From contig CAZAGI010000019.1 of NCBI GenBank assembly GCA_964484765.1, positions 44,311 to 108,310 of the forward strand: DNA of 64,000 nt, read 5' to 3'. A program made the translations under genes and the position numbers. The number at the start of each line of letters is the position of its first letter. The first letter of the stretch is position 1. Below, one piece after another: positions 47,234-55,952 of this stretch. The notes beneath the pieces are model-generated. The model made no database searches. It worked only from the letters and a program-made list of their open reading frames with translations, and had not been told where the DNA came from. This DNA comes from DSVQ01 sp964484765. GTDB taxonomy: Bacteria > Planctomycetota > Planctomycetia > Planctomycetales > Planctomycetaceae.

Positions 47234-48370
47234 ATGTTGGTGGTGTTGCGATTGCTCGTGGGTGCCGTCGGCGGCGTGATCCTGACCGCGGGCCTGCGGT
47301 GGGGGCTTGGACATTTCGGCATCCCGATCAACTGGCCGGATGGTACGCCGGTATCATGGACGATTGTGATTGCCGCCGGGGTGGTTCTCGGAGCCGTGAA
47401 TGCCGCGGTGCAGATGTTGGTCGAGTATCGCCGTTGGCTGCGGAATCGGGATTTCGCTGAAACACAGGGCTGGCAATTCATCGACAAAGTCGATGCCAGC
47501 GCCGCCGAGTTTCGGCGGACACTCTCGCTGTTCCGCCGCGATGATTTACGGATCTCTCATCGGATGACCGGCACGTTTGCCGCGCGACCCATCGACGTCT
47601 TTGACGCATCGTACTCAGAGACGACCGGCACAGGAAAAAGCCGAAGCACACAAACTTACGTCCAGACGGTGTACCGCTTTCCGGAGTACGGCAAGTCGTT
47701 GTGTCCGTTTCGGCTGGTACCGCGCTCCCGGATGTTCCGTTGGCTGGAGGGGCTGCTCACCTCGACGGAGACGGAACTGCATCCCCCCGAAGGAGCCACC
47801 GAGGAGCAAGCCGCGGCATTCGAGATCTTCCGCAAGCGGTATCAGTTGTCGTTGGACTCGATCGGTATCGACACCGACCGGGTGCCGCGCGTGTTTCATC
47901 CGTTCGTGATCGCGTGGTTGTCGCTCCATACCGATTGGGTGGCGGAAGCCGATCAGGCGGACCTGCTGATCTGGAAAACCGGGCAGCTTGACAGCGGCGA
48001 GAATCGCCTCGCGCGCCTGGAAGAAGTGGGTGAATTGCTGAAACTCTTCGACGCCGGGGAACGGGCCGCCGAAGAACTGGGAACCGTGCAGGTGGAACGC
48101 AAACCGCACGATCCGGCGTCGAGTCTCAACAAAGTGTTCATCATCTTCTTTGGGGTCGCACTCGGAATGATGGCCGGCTTCTTTGGAGCCGTGTCGTTGA
48201 TTGTTGGCGTTCACCCGATGATTCCGCAGGGGCCATGGAGCACACCCGCATTCTTCGCCATGTTTTTTATCCCCGTCCTGATCGGCGTGATCTCGGGATT
48301 TCGTTTCGGTTATCTTCACGCGACCGGTGTCCCGCTGGCAAAACCGTGGGAACGAAAACGAAGCCCTTAA
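47234..48370 (+). CDS. Membrane protein of unknown function, coupled to the channel-like gene
   Basis: The product has 378 residues; its ATG follows the preceding TGA directly, so the two genes are co-translated. Two N-terminal spans (~5-20 and ~45-62), a soluble domain of ~230 residues with TGTFAARPIDVFDASYSETT and YRFPEYGKSLCPFRLVPRSR, and two C-terminal spans (~300-325 and ~338-358). The soluble part contains a segment ending YVQTVYRF like domains of membrane-associated unknown proteins. I do not recognise a characterised family. Confidence 0.75.
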   Translation: MLVVLRLLVGAVGGVILTAGLRWGLGHFGIPINWPDGTPVSWTIVIAAGVVLGAVNAAVQMLVEYRRWLRNRDFAETQGWQFIDKVDASAAEFRRTLSLFRRDDLRISHRMTGTFAARPIDVFDASYSETTGTGKSRSTQTYVQTVYRFPEYGKSLCPFRLVPRSRMFRWLEGLLTSTETELHPPEGATEEQAAAFEIFRKRYQLSLDSIGIDTDRVPRVFHPFVIAWLSLHTDWVAEADQADLLIWKTGQLDSGENRLARLEEVGELLKLFDAGERAAEELGTVQVERKPHDPASSLNKVFIIFFGVALGMMAGFFGAVSLIVGVHPMIPQGPWSTPAFFAMFFIPVLIGVISGFRFGYLHATGVPLAKPWERKRSP

Positions 48371-48414
48371 ACCTGGCGTGACACAGCCGCGGCACACGAG
48401 ACATCTTTGAGAAA

Positions 48415-49935
48415 GTGAAGCTTGTGAACACTCGACGCTTTTCCATCGTGGTGGTTCTCGCTGGTTCATTCATTGCGAGCTTATCACCGCTGGTTGCCGC
48501 AGCGGCCGATTGGCGTTTCGAAGTCCGGTTCACGAAAGCGCTGCATCCGATGCCGTTTACTGGCCGGGTGTACGTTTTCACGACCGAGAAGAAAGAGGGC
48601 GAACCGCGCTTCGGGCCGAACTGGTTCGCACCGGAACCGATCTGTTCGCTGGATGTGACCGACTGGCAACCGGAGGACCCGCTGGTGATTTCGCCGTCCA
48701 CGCCGGGGTTGCACACGTTGCCGCGTCCGCTGGAAGAATGGCCCGCGGTGGCGCGGCGCGTGCAAGCGGTGGCCCGGTTCGATCCCTGGGAACGCACCGT
48801 GGGCACCGGAGCAGCGAACGGATTCAGCGCCGTGATGGATGTTCCCGCCGAAGTGCCTGCAGAACCGGTTCGACTCACGATCGATCAACTGGTTCCCACG
48901 CGCTCGTTCACCGACACGCAATGGAGCAAGCTCTGTGAAGTGCGGTCGGAATTGCTGTCGCAGTTTCATCGGAGGAATGTCTTCGTCCGCGCGGCGGTTC
49001 ATCTTCCGGCCAGCTATCACGATCAACCCGATCGCCGGTATCCGGTGATCTTCAACACACCGGGTTTCGGCGGGACGCACTTCGACGGCATCCGCCATGA
49101 ACCCGTCAAGGAAGAAAACCCCGGTGGTGTCGAGTTCATCCGGGTGACGCTCGATCCCAGTTGCCCATGGGGCCATCACGTGTTCGCGGACTCGGCAAAC
49201 AACGGGCCGTGGGGATTGGCCCTCGTGCAGGAATGGCTGCCGGAGTTCGAGAAGCGTTACCGCACGGTCGCCGCGTCGCATGCCCGATTTGTGACGGGGC
49301 ACTCTTCGGGCGGATGGACGTGCCTGTGGTTGCAGATCACGCACCGCGACGTCTTCGGCGGCGTGTGGAGCACTGCGCCAGATTCGATTGACTTCCGCGA
49401 CTTTTCCCGGGTGAACATCTATCGGCCGGGTGAGAACTTTTATCGGACCGAGCATGGCCATCGCCGTCCGATCGCTAGGAAAGGGGCCTATGAAGTCCGG
49501 CTATGGCTCGACGATTTTGACCTGATGGAACGCGTGCTTGGTCATGGAGGCCAGCTCGAAAGCTTTGAGGCGGTGTTCGGTCCGCGTGGTGCAGACGGCA
49601 AGCCGCAACGGTTGTGGGATCGCAATTCCGGTGTGCTCGACCCGGCCGTGGCCCATGCGTGGGAAGCGTACGACATCAACTTGGTGTTGGAACGCCACTG
49701 GGTCACGCACGGTCCCAAGCTGAAAGGCAAGATCCACATTTTCATGGGAGAACACGACACCTTTTTTCTCGAGGGCGCGACGCGATTGGTGGGAGACACG
49801 CTCAAAAAACGGGGCAGCGACGCCGTCGTGGAAATGCATCCCGGCAAGGATCACGGTTCGCTGCTCACGCCGGAATTACGGCAGCGCATCCGCACAGAAA
49901 TGGCAGAAGCGTTTCTCCGCGGCGAACAGCGCTGA
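48415..49935 (+). CDS. Exported alpha/beta-hydrolase (esterase-like)
   Basis: The product has 506 residues. Start GTG 48415 (GTG 48424 is an alternative) opens a signal peptide (FSIVVVLAGSFIASLSPLVA, ~9-28). An N-terminal Ig/beta domain precedes the hydrolase domain, which has RYPVIFNTPGFGGTHFDGIR near 205 and a nucleophile elbow VTGHSSGGWT (Ser ~299). HIFMGEHDTFFLEGA provides the Asp and GKDHGSLLT the His. It resembles esterase D/putative acetyl-esterase families. The substrate is unknown; export suggests an extracellular or periplasmic ester. Confidence 0.88.
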   Translation: MKLVNTRRFSIVVVLAGSFIASLSPLVAAAADWRFEVRFTKALHPMPFTGRVYVFTTEKKEGEPRFGPNWFAPEPICSLDVTDWQPEDPLVISPSTPGLHTLPRPLEEWPAVARRVQAVARFDPWERTVGTGAANGFSAVMDVPAEVPAEPVRLTIDQLVPTRSFTDTQWSKLCEVRSELLSQFHRRNVFVRAAVHLPASYHDQPDRRYPVIFNTPGFGGTHFDGIRHEPVKEENPGGVEFIRVTLDPSCPWGHHVFADSANNGPWGLALVQEWLPEFEKRYRTVAASHARFVTGHSSGGWTCLWLQITHRDVFGGVWSTAPDSIDFRDFSRVNIYRPGENFYRTEHGHRRPIARKGAYEVRLWLDDFDLMERVLGHGGQLESFEAVFGPRGADGKPQRLWDRNSGVLDPAVAHAWEAYDINLVLERHWVTHGPKLKGKIHIFMGEHDTFFLEGATRLVGDTLKKRGSDAVVEMHPGKDHGSLLTPELRQRIRTEMAEAFLRGEQR

Positions 49936-49953
49936 AACGGCGTGGCGCTCGTG

Positions 49954-50028
49954 ACAAGCCCGAAGCGCCAGCGCCGGGTGCTTGTCTTTGAAAAGTCCGA
50001 AGGCACTCGTCGCTCGCGCTCCGGGCTG
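49954..50028. repeat. ACAAGCCCGAAGCGC palindromic element
   Basis: ACAAGCCCGAAGCGCCAGCG with downstream CCGGGTGCTTGT makes a hairpin at 49954-49985; a related inverted word, TCGCTCGCGCTCCGGGCT, follows at 50011-50028. The segment lies between the convergent esterase and ABC permease genes and may work as a terminator. Confidence 0.6.
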
Positions 50029-50037
50029 GTTGGGATG

Positions 50038-50865
50038 TTATCCGAGTTCCGTGTATTCACGGCGTGAGAATGCAAGTGCTCCCAGGAGTGTCAGCGCGAT
50101 CGTCGCGCCCAGCAGAATCATCCACGCCTGATCGCCCGGCAAGGCGGAAAACATTTCCTGTTCCGCCGGTGTGCGCGGTCCGATGTTGTATTCCTTGCCG
50201 GCGTCGAAGATCAGGCAGCGCACATAGTACGAAACGGTCACACGTTTCACTGTGCCGGGCATCTGCACGAACAGCACTTCGAGGAAGAACCAGTATGCCA
50301 GCGAGAGAATCGTCCCATGGCGGAACAGCGCTCCCAGCAGCATGAACACGCAGGTGTATGCCAGTCCGCCCAGCACCGTGGCCGTGAAATAGACAGGCAG
50401 CGCTTTCTGGCCGATTTCTCCGGCAAGATAGCAGTAGGTGCACAGCGCCGTACAAGACCACATCGCCACCAGCAGCGAAGCGGCGAGCGCCTTGGTGATG
50501 TACACCGCAAAGCGGGGAATGGGCGTCACCAGCAGGTAAATCAGCGACTGGTCTTCTCGCTCGCCGCCAATGGTCGACGATCCGTAACTGATGGCGAAGA
50601 TCGGCATCAGGAAGCCGATGAAGGTGGGCAGCAGCATGTTGTAACACAGGCCGAAGACCGTGCGATGGCCCCGGTGCGCCCAGGCGGCGACGATCAATCC
50701 ACACAAGACCGCGAGACCGAAATTCACCAGCGTCTGCCGGGAAAACAACTGCCGCTGCAGTGTTAAGCGGAAGAGAGAGGCACACGCGCGCAAGGTGCGC
50801 GCGACAGCGGAAGTGGGCGGCGGCGTGGTGGTTTCCTCTGCGGGCACGAAATGCGGTCCTGTCAA
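50038..50865 (-). CDS. ABC-2-type transporter permease
   Basis: The product has 275 residues. The start is TTG 50865, which overlaps the upstream ATPase stop (TTGA). Six spans are visible, among them VNFGLAVLCGLIVAAWAHRG, NMLLPTFIGFLMPIFAISYG and WMILLGATIALTLLGALAFS. The segment EREDQSLIYLLVTPIPRF resembles the cytoplasmic loop of ABC-2 permeases. It is the last of four coupled genes that together encode two ATPases and two permeases. Likely an exporter; the cargo is unknown. Confidence 0.85.
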   Translation of the reverse strand: MTGPHFVPAEETTTPPPTSAVARTLRACASLFRLTLQRQLFSRQTLVNFGLAVLCGLIVAAWAHRGHRTVFGLCYNMLLPTFIGFLMPIFAISYGSSTIGGEREDQSLIYLLVTPIPRFAVYITKALAASLLVAMWSCTALCTYCYLAGEIGQKALPVYFTATVLGGLAYTCVFMLLGALFRHGTILSLAYWFFLEVLFVQMPGTVKRVTVSYYVRCLIFDAGKEYNIGPRTPAEQEMFSALPGDQAWMILLGATIALTLLGALAFSRREYTELG

Positions 50866-51812
50866 AATTGTGCCGCGGCGGACATCACATAGCCGAAGGT
50901 GGCTTCCGTCGTCACATCGGTAGTTTCAAGCCGCTGGACATCGAACCGGCCGGTGGCGGCAAGTTGCGCCAGGAACCGAAACAAGACCGGTGCTTGAACC
51001 ACTTCGAGCAACAGTTCATCGACGCGGGCCAGCGTGACGCCGCGGACGGACTCGCATTCCACCAGTTCCTTTGCCAGCAGGCGGGCTTGCGGACAGAGTA
51101 CCCGCACCTGCAGCGGCATATCGGCGAACAGCGCACGAATCTCGTTCAGTGTGCCCACGGCCAATACTCGCCCGCGGCCCATAAAAATCACGCGCTCTGC
51201 GAAGTCGTCCATCTCTCCGAGAATGTGGCTGGAGACCAGCACGGCTTTGCCGCGCGCGGCGAGCGCGCGAAACAGGTCCATCAGTTCGAGTCGTCCCACC
51301 GGATCGACACCGTTGAGCGGTTCATCCACCACGATCAGATCGGGATCGTGCACGAGGGCTTGCCCCAGCTTGATCCGTTGCCGCATCCCTTTGGAACAGC
51401 CCTTCAGGCGGCGATCGGCCCGATCGTGCATGCCCACCTGTTTCAGGATGGCATCGACACGGTCCCGCCGCTCAGCACCGGTCCAACCATGCAGGCTGGC
51501 CATGGTGGTCAGGAACGTCCGTCCGGTCATTTCTTCGTAGAGCGTGTCGACTTCCGGGCAGTAACCGATACGGCGTTTCGCGGCGGCGGACCACGCGGCA
51601 TAAGTGCCCACGCGAACTTGCCCCAGCGAGGGCTGCAAATGTCCCGTCAGCAATTTGATTAAGGTAGTTTTACCCGCGCCGTTGGTGCCGACGAGACCCG
51701 TCACGCCGGGATGAATCGCGACGCGGACATCGTTGACGCCGATGACCGGGCCATACCATTTGGTGACGCCGTCGAACTCGGCGATCGGGGCGAATTCAGC
51801 CGTGGCGCTCAT
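50862..51812 (-). CDS. ABC transporter ATP-binding protein
   Basis: The product has 316 residues from ATG 51812; upstream codons are in the previous gene. Walker A GTNGAGKTTL (~42-51), a Q-loop region at YCPEVDTLYEE, a signature-position GCSKGMRQRIKL (S-K-G-M instead of S-G-G-Q), Walker B LIVVDEPLNGVDP and H-loop VLVSSHILGEM. The C-terminal ~90 residues are the regulatory-type extension of export ATPases. The ATG overlaps the previous permease stop (ATGA) and its end overlaps the next permease, so all are translationally coupled. Confidence 0.93.
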   Translation of the reverse strand: MSATAEFAPIAEFDGVTKWYGPVIGVNDVRVAIHPGVTGLVGTNGAGKTTLIKLLTGHLQPSLGQVRVGTYAAWSAAAKRRIGYCPEVDTLYEEMTGRTFLTTMASLHGWTGAERRDRVDAILKQVGMHDRADRRLKGCSKGMRQRIKLGQALVHDPDLIVVDEPLNGVDPVGRLELMDLFRALAARGKAVLVSSHILGEMDDFAERVIFMGRGRVLAVGTLNEIRALFADMPLQVRVLCPQARLLAKELVECESVRGVTLARVDELLLEVVQAPVLFRFLAQLAATGRFDVQRLETTDVTTEATFGYVMSAAAQF

Positions 51813-52687
51813 CGCACAACCTCCACCGCGCGGACGCGATAGACGATCAGCGCGAGGCACAACAGGCAGACGCCGACCAGCACCAGCGTACATTCCGTGC
51901 CGGTCGGGTTGCGGTTTTCGGGCAAGCTGCCGAATGCCCAGTGCCCGACTCGCAACATGTCCTCCCACAAGGCCAGCAACAGCCATCGGCGTTCGCTCGC
52001 CATTTCCCGCAGCGCGTGCCCCAGCGCCGTTAACAACACGAAGATGCCCAGCCACGTCATCGCGAGCGGCACCGTGCGCGGCACCCAGGCGGCGACGGCG
52101 AACAACATCAGACTTTGCACCGTGGCGAGTACCAGTCCAAAACCCAGGATGCCAACACCGATCCGCCAGTTCTCGGTGAAGTAGTCCAGCGAACTGCTGA
52201 GGAAGCCATATTCCGCATACAAAATGAGCGCCGGGACGGTGGTGATGAGCGACACGACCACGGCGATCGACAGCAGTTTGCCGATGATGTAATGCCAGCG
52301 GTCCATCGACCGGCTGAGATAAAAAATCATGCCGCCGTGCTGCGAGTCGGCCCCAATCAGCAGCGATCCGGCGAAGGCCAGCAGCAGCGCCGCGATGGCG
52401 GCCTGAAGGTGCATGAAGTTGAGATACGCCTGCCCCGTGCCTGTGAGCTTAAAACTATCCATGAACATCGCGAAATCGCGGTTCTGGATCACAATGGTCG
52501 CTTTCAGGTAGATGAACGCAAAGTGATACAGAAAATTCATCAACCCCAGGCCGAGCAGAATCCAGAATAACCATCGGCGGATGATGAGGCCCAGCGCCAC
52601 GCGGACAATCGCGAGCACGCTCCACCACGGCGAACGGAGTTGCCCCGTCCACGGGCGATAACCGGCATGTTCGAGATGAGGAGTCAT
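51809..52687 (-). CDS. ABC-2-type transporter permease
   Basis: The product has 292 residues with six spans, e.g. LFWILLGLGLMNFLYHFAFI, AAIAALLLAFAGSLLIGADS and LVLVGVCLLCLALIVYRV. The GGMIFYLSRSMDRWHYIIGK loop recalls the cytoplasmic coupling loop of ABC-2 permeases. It begins 51 bp after the first ATPase and overlaps the second ATPase by 4 bases. The large insert between spans 1 and 2 (~50-75) is probably outside the membrane. Confidence 0.85.
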   Translation of the reverse strand: MTPHLEHAGYRPWTGQLRSPWWSVLAIVRVALGLIIRRWLFWILLGLGLMNFLYHFAFIYLKATIVIQNRDFAMFMDSFKLTGTGQAYLNFMHLQAAIAALLLAFAGSLLIGADSQHGGMIFYLSRSMDRWHYIIGKLLSIAVVVSLITTVPALILYAEYGFLSSSLDYFTENWRIGVGILGFGLVLATVQSLMLFAVAAWVPRTVPLAMTWLGIFVLLTALGHALREMASERRWLLLALWEDMLRVGHWAFGSLPENRNPTGTECTLVLVGVCLLCLALIVYRVRAVEVVR

Positions 52688-52738
52688 TGGTCGGTTGTCA
52701 TTAGTCCGTTGTCAGTTGTGATTTCTACCCACCATCCA
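52688..52738. repeat. GGTTGTCATTAGTCCGTTGTC-type repeat inside the ABC operon
   Basis: TTGTCATTAGTCCGTTGTCA followed by CTACCCACCATCCACTAC. It shares words with the repeat between livG and livF (33834-33921), and its CTACCC...CCACT part recurs at 61755-61790. It occupies the whole gap between the first ATPase and the permease. Confidence 0.6.
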
Positions 52739-53653
52739 CTACTTCAACACTAATCGTCGATACACCTGCTGTAAGTCTTCTTCTTCGGGGATCACTTCGT
52801 GGAGCGTGAGATTCGCGGCGAGGCTTTGTTCGAACAGTTGCCGCGTCGTCCATTGATCGGGAACATCAACCTGGGCCTGATCGCCGCCCGGGGACAGAGT
52901 GATGGTGACGCCCGCGGTACGGAGTCGATCGAGAAACCCGTCCGCTTCTCCACTCCATCGCAGGCGATACCTCCCGGCACGCTGCTGGCACAAATCTTCA
53001 ATCCGGCCGACACCGAGGACCGAACCGCGATCGACGATGATGACCTGCTGGCACACGCGGTCGATATCGCCGAGCAAATGCGTGGAGAGCAGCAACGATT
53101 TTCCGTGACGCGTGGCAATCGCCCGCAGCAACCGCAGCATGGCGTCGCGCCCGGCAGGGTCGAGTCCCGCGGTGGGCTCGTCGAGCAGCAGGAGATCGGG
53201 GTCGTGCACCAGCGCCGCAGCGAGTTTCAATCGCTGCTTCATGCCGATCGAATAATCTTCACACCGACGGTAACGCGCTTCGTCGAGTTCCAGGTGCGAC
53301 AAGACTTCGTGGGCGCGTCGCAAGGCCTGTCGGTGCGGCATACCGGAAAGTTCGCCGGCCAACGCCACGAGATCCACGCCGCGGACGCCGGGGATCAGCG
53401 ATTCCGCTTCCGGCATGAAACCGATACGGCACCGCAGTGGACGCGATTGCCGACGGATATCAAGCCCCAGAACCGTACCCGTTCCCTGCGAGGGTTGCAG
53501 CAACCCCAACAGAATCTTCAATAACGTCGATTTTCCCGCACCGTTCTGGCCGATGAGTCCGATCGCTCCGGGTTCCACCGAAAACGAAACTTCGTGCAGC
53601 GCGCGGACCGGGCCGTAATGATGCGAGACGCGGTCGAGTTCAATCAGCGGCAT
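52739..53653 (-). CDS. ABC transporter ATP-binding protein (CcmA-like)
   Basis: The product has 304 residues from ATG 53653. Walker A GQNGAGKSTLLKILLGLLQP (~36-55), Q-loop at IGFMPEAESLIPG, signature-position YSIGMKQRLKL, Walker B LLLLDEPTAGLDP and H-loop LLLSTHLLGDI. It pairs with the permease just downstream; having two ATPases and two permeases in one operon suggests a heterotetrameric exporter or two related exporters. No regulator is adjacent. A ubiquitous family, so the substrate is not predictable. Confidence 0.94.
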   Translation of the reverse strand: MPLIELDRVSHHYGPVRALHEVSFSVEPGAIGLIGQNGAGKSTLLKILLGLLQPSQGTGTVLGLDIRRQSRPLRCRIGFMPEAESLIPGVRGVDLVALAGELSGMPHRQALRRAHEVLSHLELDEARYRRCEDYSIGMKQRLKLAAALVHDPDLLLLDEPTAGLDPAGRDAMLRLLRAIATRHGKSLLLSTHLLGDIDRVCQQVIIVDRGSVLGVGRIEDLCQQRAGRYRLRWSGEADGFLDRLRTAGVTITLSPGGDQAQVDVPDQWTTRQLFEQSLAANLTLHEVIPEEEDLQQVYRRLVLK

Positions 53654-53815
53654 AGAATTGAAAAATGCGAGGAGTGATCGGAGCCGATTCACTCTACAAC
53701 ACGGTCGCACCGCGAACCAGCGGAACGCGTGGGAATCTACCCTTCACCCGGCACCGCGGTTTCACGGACGCAGCCGGGTGATGGGAATCGACAATCAGCG
53801 CGCCATCCGTCGGGC

Positions 53816-54118
53816 TCAGCTACCACTGCCGTACTGGGTCACTTGTTCGCAGATCTGAATCGAGTGTTCGCTGAAGAACTCCGTGCGGCCGCGGGCTTTG
53901 GCCCGAATGTGGTCGGGATGATTCTTCCATGTTTCCAAGGCTGCCAGGGATTCGAATTCGATGATGGTGACGACTTCGCCGTCACTGGCCTGAAAATCTT
54001 TCACCGTTTGAAATCCCGGCAACTTCGACACCAGCCCGTACATCTCTTCGTACAACGTCCCGAAAGACGCGAGATCACAATCGGGCCGCACTCGCGCGCG
54101 GAAAACAACGACAATCAT
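53816..54118 (-). CDS. Antibiotic-biosynthesis-monooxygenase-domain (ABM) protein
   Basis: The product has 100 residues forming a single dimeric ferredoxin-like domain: MIVVVFRARVRPDCDLASFG, GFQTVKDFQASDGEVVTIIE and FESLAALETWKNHPDH are typical of the ABM family, which includes heme-degrading IsdG-like and quinone-forming enzymes and many of unknown role. Few active-site residues can be named confidently. It ends next to an alkaline phosphatase gene on the same strand with a 30-bp gap. Confidence 0.85.
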   Translation of the reverse strand: MIVVVFRARVRPDCDLASFGTLYEEMYGLVSKLPGFQTVKDFQASDGEVVTIIEFESLAALETWKNHPDHIRAKARGRTEFFSEHSIQICEQVTQYGSGS

Positions 54119-54148
54119 GCCGGACCCCCTTCCGGGAGATGTAGAGAG

Positions 54149-55789
54149 CTATTTTCCGGTCAGGACCTCGGGTTGGGTGAGATGAAAATAATGTCCGTGG
54201 TCGGCGGTGACAATCACCAGCGCGTCTTTCCAGTTGCTGTTTTTCTCGACCCAGTCGGTAATGACTTTGACCGCGGCATCGCCGCTGAGCACCGCGCCGA
54301 TGGAATTGTCCAGGTTGTCGTCGTGGTTGGCCCAGTCGACGTCGCCCGGTTCGATCATCAGCCAGAAGCGATCACGGCTGCTGAGAGCCGTAATGGCAGC
54401 CACGGTCATGTCGGCGAGATTCGGGTTCTCTTCCAAATCGGCGGGGGTGTACTCTTCGGCTTTTTTCGAGCGGCCGGGTGCCGGTTGGAAATCGCCGTCT
54501 GCGGTCTGAAACGGCAGGTGCTTCGTCTTGCCGACGCCGTAGAAACCGAGCAGGCGTTGCTTGTTCTGTCGGGCTTTTTCCGCCGCCTGCTGCAAACCAA
54601 ACTTTCCGCTCATGCCTGCCGTGCGGATGGCCGTGACGTATTTGCCACCGTTGGCAACATCCACCGCTTTCAGATCATCCGCGGTGAGATACGCATTTCC
54701 GGGAACGAAGTTGTCTCCCTGGCCAGCGTCTTTCTCACGTTCATCACCGAAACCCGTACCAATGACGACATCCAACCCCGGCAATGGGGTTTCAGGATGG
54801 ACGATCGATTTCAAACCAAGCATGTCGCGCGTCAAATCCTGGTAATCATCGCGGTCAACATTGTGCGCATAAGCACAGGCCGGCGTCGCGTGACTGATCG
54901 GCACGCTTGTCACAGCCCCGACAGCATAGCCCTGCTGTTGGGCAGCGTGTGCGATGGTTGGCACCGGCACTCCTTGCGCATCCACGTTCACGGCCCCATT
55001 GTACGACTTGATTCCGGCCGTCATGCTCGAGGCCGAGCAGGACGAATCGGTATAAGCGTGCCGAGCCTCACCGGGTTGATTCAAGCTGATGAGATACCGG
55101 ATGTCCGAGCCGGATTTCCACGGATTCGGGCCGCCCAGCGCCGTGTTGTAGCCACCAAACATGGTCCCACCGGGATTCTTCACGGTCTGTGTATTCACGT
55201 CATTTTTTGTGCCTTCATTGTGCGGCGACGTGCACATGAATCCAAATTGCGTGGTTCCGTTCGCGGTGTAGTCCAGGAAATGCAGCCCGGTACCGCGTCC
55301 TTCGCTGTAGGCCACGTTCTTCGTGTTGTAGATCGCGGCATTACGGGTCGATTGCCAGTCCATCCCGTCAAAAATCACCAGGAAAACGTGCTTCTTGCCG
55401 GCCGCGATCGCGGCTTTCTGCAGATCATAAATGTTCGTCTGATCGAAATACTCGGCATGCGGATTCAGCGTTGCGACCGGCGTGCGGCCGTAAATCCGCT
55501 GCAATGCCGATTCGCTGCGGTATGGGCTTTTGTCCCCCTGGTAGGACGACAGATCGATCCCAGCACCGGCATTCTTCGTGCCGAATGTATAGACCGGAAT
55601 CAGCCGATTGGAGTGCGTGCCCCACGCGATGTAATTCGCCGGATCCGCCCCCCAATGGCCCCAGGAAGCCTTGCCGACTTCGATCGCTTTCGTCTGCAAC
55701 GCGCGGACATAGTCCGCTGCTGCAGCCACCGTCGTCATGGCTGTCAGGAAGACCCCGATTTGTACCAAGCACTGTGCATTCCGCCGCAT
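54149..55789 (-). CDS. Secreted alkaline phosphatase
   Basis: The product has 546 residues from ATG 55789, which opens a signal peptide ending near VAAA (~24). Landmarks of the PhoA-type fold: LVIFDGMDWQST (metal Asp), TDSSCSASSMTAGIKSYNG with the nucleophile Ser after Asp, FWLMIEPGDVDWANHDDN (metal/Glu-Asp) and VTADHGHYFHL (metal Asp-His). It hydrolyses phosphomonoesters in the periplasm. A longer frame to 55942 has no signal peptide. It is larger than E. coli PhoA (~450), mainly by insertions between the motifs. Confidence 0.93.
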   Translation of the reverse strand: MRRNAQCLVQIGVFLTAMTTVAAAADYVRALQTKAIEVGKASWGHWGADPANYIAWGTHSNRLIPVYTFGTKNAGAGIDLSSYQGDKSPYRSESALQRIYGRTPVATLNPHAEYFDQTNIYDLQKAAIAAGKKHVFLVIFDGMDWQSTRNAAIYNTKNVAYSEGRGTGLHFLDYTANGTTQFGFMCTSPHNEGTKNDVNTQTVKNPGGTMFGGYNTALGGPNPWKSGSDIRYLISLNQPGEARHAYTDSSCSASSMTAGIKSYNGAVNVDAQGVPVPTIAHAAQQQGYAVGAVTSVPISHATPACAYAHNVDRDDYQDLTRDMLGLKSIVHPETPLPGLDVVIGTGFGDEREKDAGQGDNFVPGNAYLTADDLKAVDVANGGKYVTAIRTAGMSGKFGLQQAAEKARQNKQRLLGFYGVGKTKHLPFQTADGDFQPAPGRSKKAEEYTPADLEENPNLADMTVAAITALSSRDRFWLMIEPGDVDWANHDDNLDNSIGAVLSGDAAVKVITDWVEKNSNWKDALVIVTADHGHYFHLTQPEVLTGK

Positions 55790-55952
55790 TGTCCGTTTCC
55801 ATCCTGTCTGCAGAAGAGTGAATCGATCGCTTCTGTATTGTGCGAGTTCTTGTGTCGCGGAGAAAGCGTGACGCATCAAGATTTGGTGAAGTCCACAGAT
55901 CGTGCGTTGCAAATCTGCGAAGACACCACCACCACTGATCATTCAATGCCGG

